From positions 1 through 7,227 of the forward strand of contig NZ_CALTVG010000086.1 in the NCBI RefSeq assembly GCF_943912665.1: 7,227 bases of DNA, in the 5' to 3' direction. This document shows positions 6,741-7,227 of the stretch, piece after piece. The stretch is from an uncultured Corynebacterium sp. Lineage in GTDB: Bacteria; Actinomycetota; Actinomycetes; Mycobacteriales; Mycobacteriaceae. A program made the position numbers and the translations under genes. The notes under the pieces were generated by a model. That model had not been told where the DNA came from, ran no database searches, and saw nothing but the letters and a program-made list of their open reading frames with translations. Position 1 is the stretch's first letter. Each line of letters begins with the position of its first letter.

Positions 6741-6754
6741 CGCTGTGAACAGCG
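6741..6754 (+). repeat. Perfect inverted repeat upstream of rplN
   Basis: CGCTGT (6741-6746) and ACAGCG (6749-6754) form a perfect palindrome with a two-base centre. As DNA it could be a dimeric regulator site. As RNA it would fold as five GC-rich pairs capped by a UGAA tetraloop. It lies about 95 bases before the rplN start. Confidence 0.6.
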
Positions 6755-6849
6755 CGTTCGTCGCACAACCTATGCCACGCAAGCAAGTAGACCAGGTGTG
6801 TCAAGGACGGAAATCTTGGCGCACGTTAATCCAGGTCAGGAGACCCATA

Positions 6850-7218
6850 GTGATTCAGCAAGAATCGCGTCTGCGCGTCGCCGACAACTCCGGTGCACGA
6901 GAGATCCTCGTCATCCGCGTTCTCGGCGGCTCCGTTCGACGTTTCGCTGGCATTGGTGACATCGTCGTCGCCACTGTCAAGGATGCCACCCCGGGTGGCA
7001 ACGTAAAGGAAGGCGATGTCGTCAAGGCCGTCATCGTCCGTGCCAAGAAGGAGACCCGTCGCCCGGACGGCTCCTACATCGCATTCGATGAAAACGCCGC
7101 AGTTATTCTGAAGGGCGACAGCGAGCCGCGCGGTACCCGCATCTTCGGCCCGGTTGCTCGCGAGCTTCGTGATAAGCGTTTCATGAAGATCGTTTCTCTC
7201 GCACCGGAGGTGATCTAG
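6850..7218 (+). CDS. rplN: 50S ribosomal protein L14
   Basis: L14 binds 23S rRNA and sits at the subunit interface, forming bridges to 16S rRNA. The product is 122 residues, the standard family length. It opens with [20 protein letters not shown] and carries the L14 signature across residues 60-86, including the AVIV strand, DG at 73-74 and Y-x-x-F-x-x-N. The start is GTG at 6850, chosen because it gives the conserved N-terminus and has AGGAG at 6838-6842 spaced 7 nt; the longer in-frame extension has no L14 likeness. It is the first gene of the downstream ribosomal operon. Its last codons contain the ribosome site of rplX. Position 21, often Cys in this family as I recall it, is Val here. 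Confidence 0.97.
   Translation: MIQQESRLRVADNSGAREILVIRVLGGSVRRFAGIGDIVVATVKDATPGGNVKEGDVVKAVIVRAKKETRRPDGSYIAFDENAAVILKGDSEPRGTRIFGPVARELRDKRFMKIVSLAPEVI
7206..7215 (+). promoter_or_regulatory. Very strong ribosome binding site for rplX
   Basis: GGAGGTGATC is fully complementary to the usual anti-Shine-Dalgarno end of bacterial 16S rRNA. It overlaps the final Glu-Val-Ile codons of rplN and ends 7 nt before the ATG at 7223, which fixes the rplX start and suggests high-level coupled translation. Confidence 0.85.
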
Positions 7219-7222
7219 TCTT

Positions 7223-7227
7223 ATGAA
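7223..7227 (+). CDS. rplX: 50S ribosomal protein L24, first codons (partial)
   Basis: Only ATGAA is present, giving Met and the first two bases of a likely Lys codon. The call rests on gene order, since L24 follows L14 in spc-type operons and often begins Met-Lys, and on the strong ribosome site four bases after which rplN stops. The protein itself cannot be checked from this window. Confidence 0.7.

Larger units (their letters stand above)
6503..6849 (+). other. Non-coding gap and probable leader/promoter region of rplN
   Basis: No convincing gene is seen here on either strand. The frame of rplN stays open back to 6598, but that stretch reads as Arg/Gly/Cys-rich non-family sequence and L14 clearly begins at 6850. 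Because a terminator closes the sucrose cluster, the ribosomal operon starting with rplN must have its own promoter here. I could not fix it: TAGCAT at 6519-6524 fits a TANNNT -10 but has no good -35, and TATGCC at 6771-6776 is a weaker candidate. Two inverted repeats (6562-6584 and 6741-6754) are listed separately. A long structured leader is one possible reading. Confidence 0.5.

Noticed and set aside
5787..6782. Long minus-strand open frame (331 codons) antisense to the PTS gene
   Set aside because: It is the Gly/Val/Arg-rich mirror of the EIIA-coding region, crosses the PTS terminator, and shows no domain; this is a normal effect of high GC.
6598..6849. N-terminal extension of L14 by 84 residues
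   Set aside because: L14 is 122 residues almost everywhere, the extension has no family likeness, and GTG 6850 has a well-placed ribosome site.
1..7227. CRISPR array, tRNA, insertion sequence or defence genes
   Set aside because: No spaced repeats, no tRNA-like cloverleaf, no transposase or terminal inverted repeats were noticed; the coding content is accounted for by ribosomal, sugar-use and two unrecognised envelope genes.

Overview
The window looks like a chromosomal piece of a high-GC mycolic-acid actinobacterium, most probably a Corynebacterium. The grounds are GC-rich codon use, the corynebacterial style of the ribosomal proteins, and a single-chain sucrose PTS permease (EIIB-EIIC-EIIA order) of the PtsS type. 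The genus call is from memory of these families, not from a search.

Layout. The left edge holds the last codons of rpmC (L29) and a complete rpsQ (S17), the end of an S10-type ribosomal protein operon. It closes with a 15-bp tandem repeat and a strong hairpin terminator. The right edge holds rplN (L14, GTG start) and the first bases of rplX (L24), the start of the spc-type operon. In many bacteria rpsQ and rplN are adjacent. Here about 6.5 kb lies between them: an unrecognised secreted lipoprotein (+), a small four-helix membrane protein (-), a PfkB-family sugar kinase, probably fructokinase (-), an intracellular GH32 sucrose-6-phosphate hydrolase (+), and a sucrose-type PTS permease (+). A second strong terminator follows the permease. 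About 350 bases without a gene then lead to rplN; they carry two inverted repeats and should hold the rplN promoter.

How the genes work together (inferred from the families). The PTS permease imports and phosphorylates sucrose to sucrose-6-phosphate. The GH32 enzyme splits this into glucose-6-phosphate and fructose. The PfkB kinase can phosphorylate the fructose to fructose-6-phosphate, so both halves enter glycolysis. The four-helix protein is translationally coupled to the kinase (GTGA overlap), but its role is unknown. No transcription factor is encoded in the window.

Most notable observation. The kinase and hydrolase genes diverge from a shared, nearly palindromic -10 element. The two ATG codons (2973 on -, 2995 on +) sit at equal distances from its centre at 2984, each 7 nt after a TANNNT hexamer on its own strand. 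This is what a bidirectional promoter making two leaderless mRNAs would look like.
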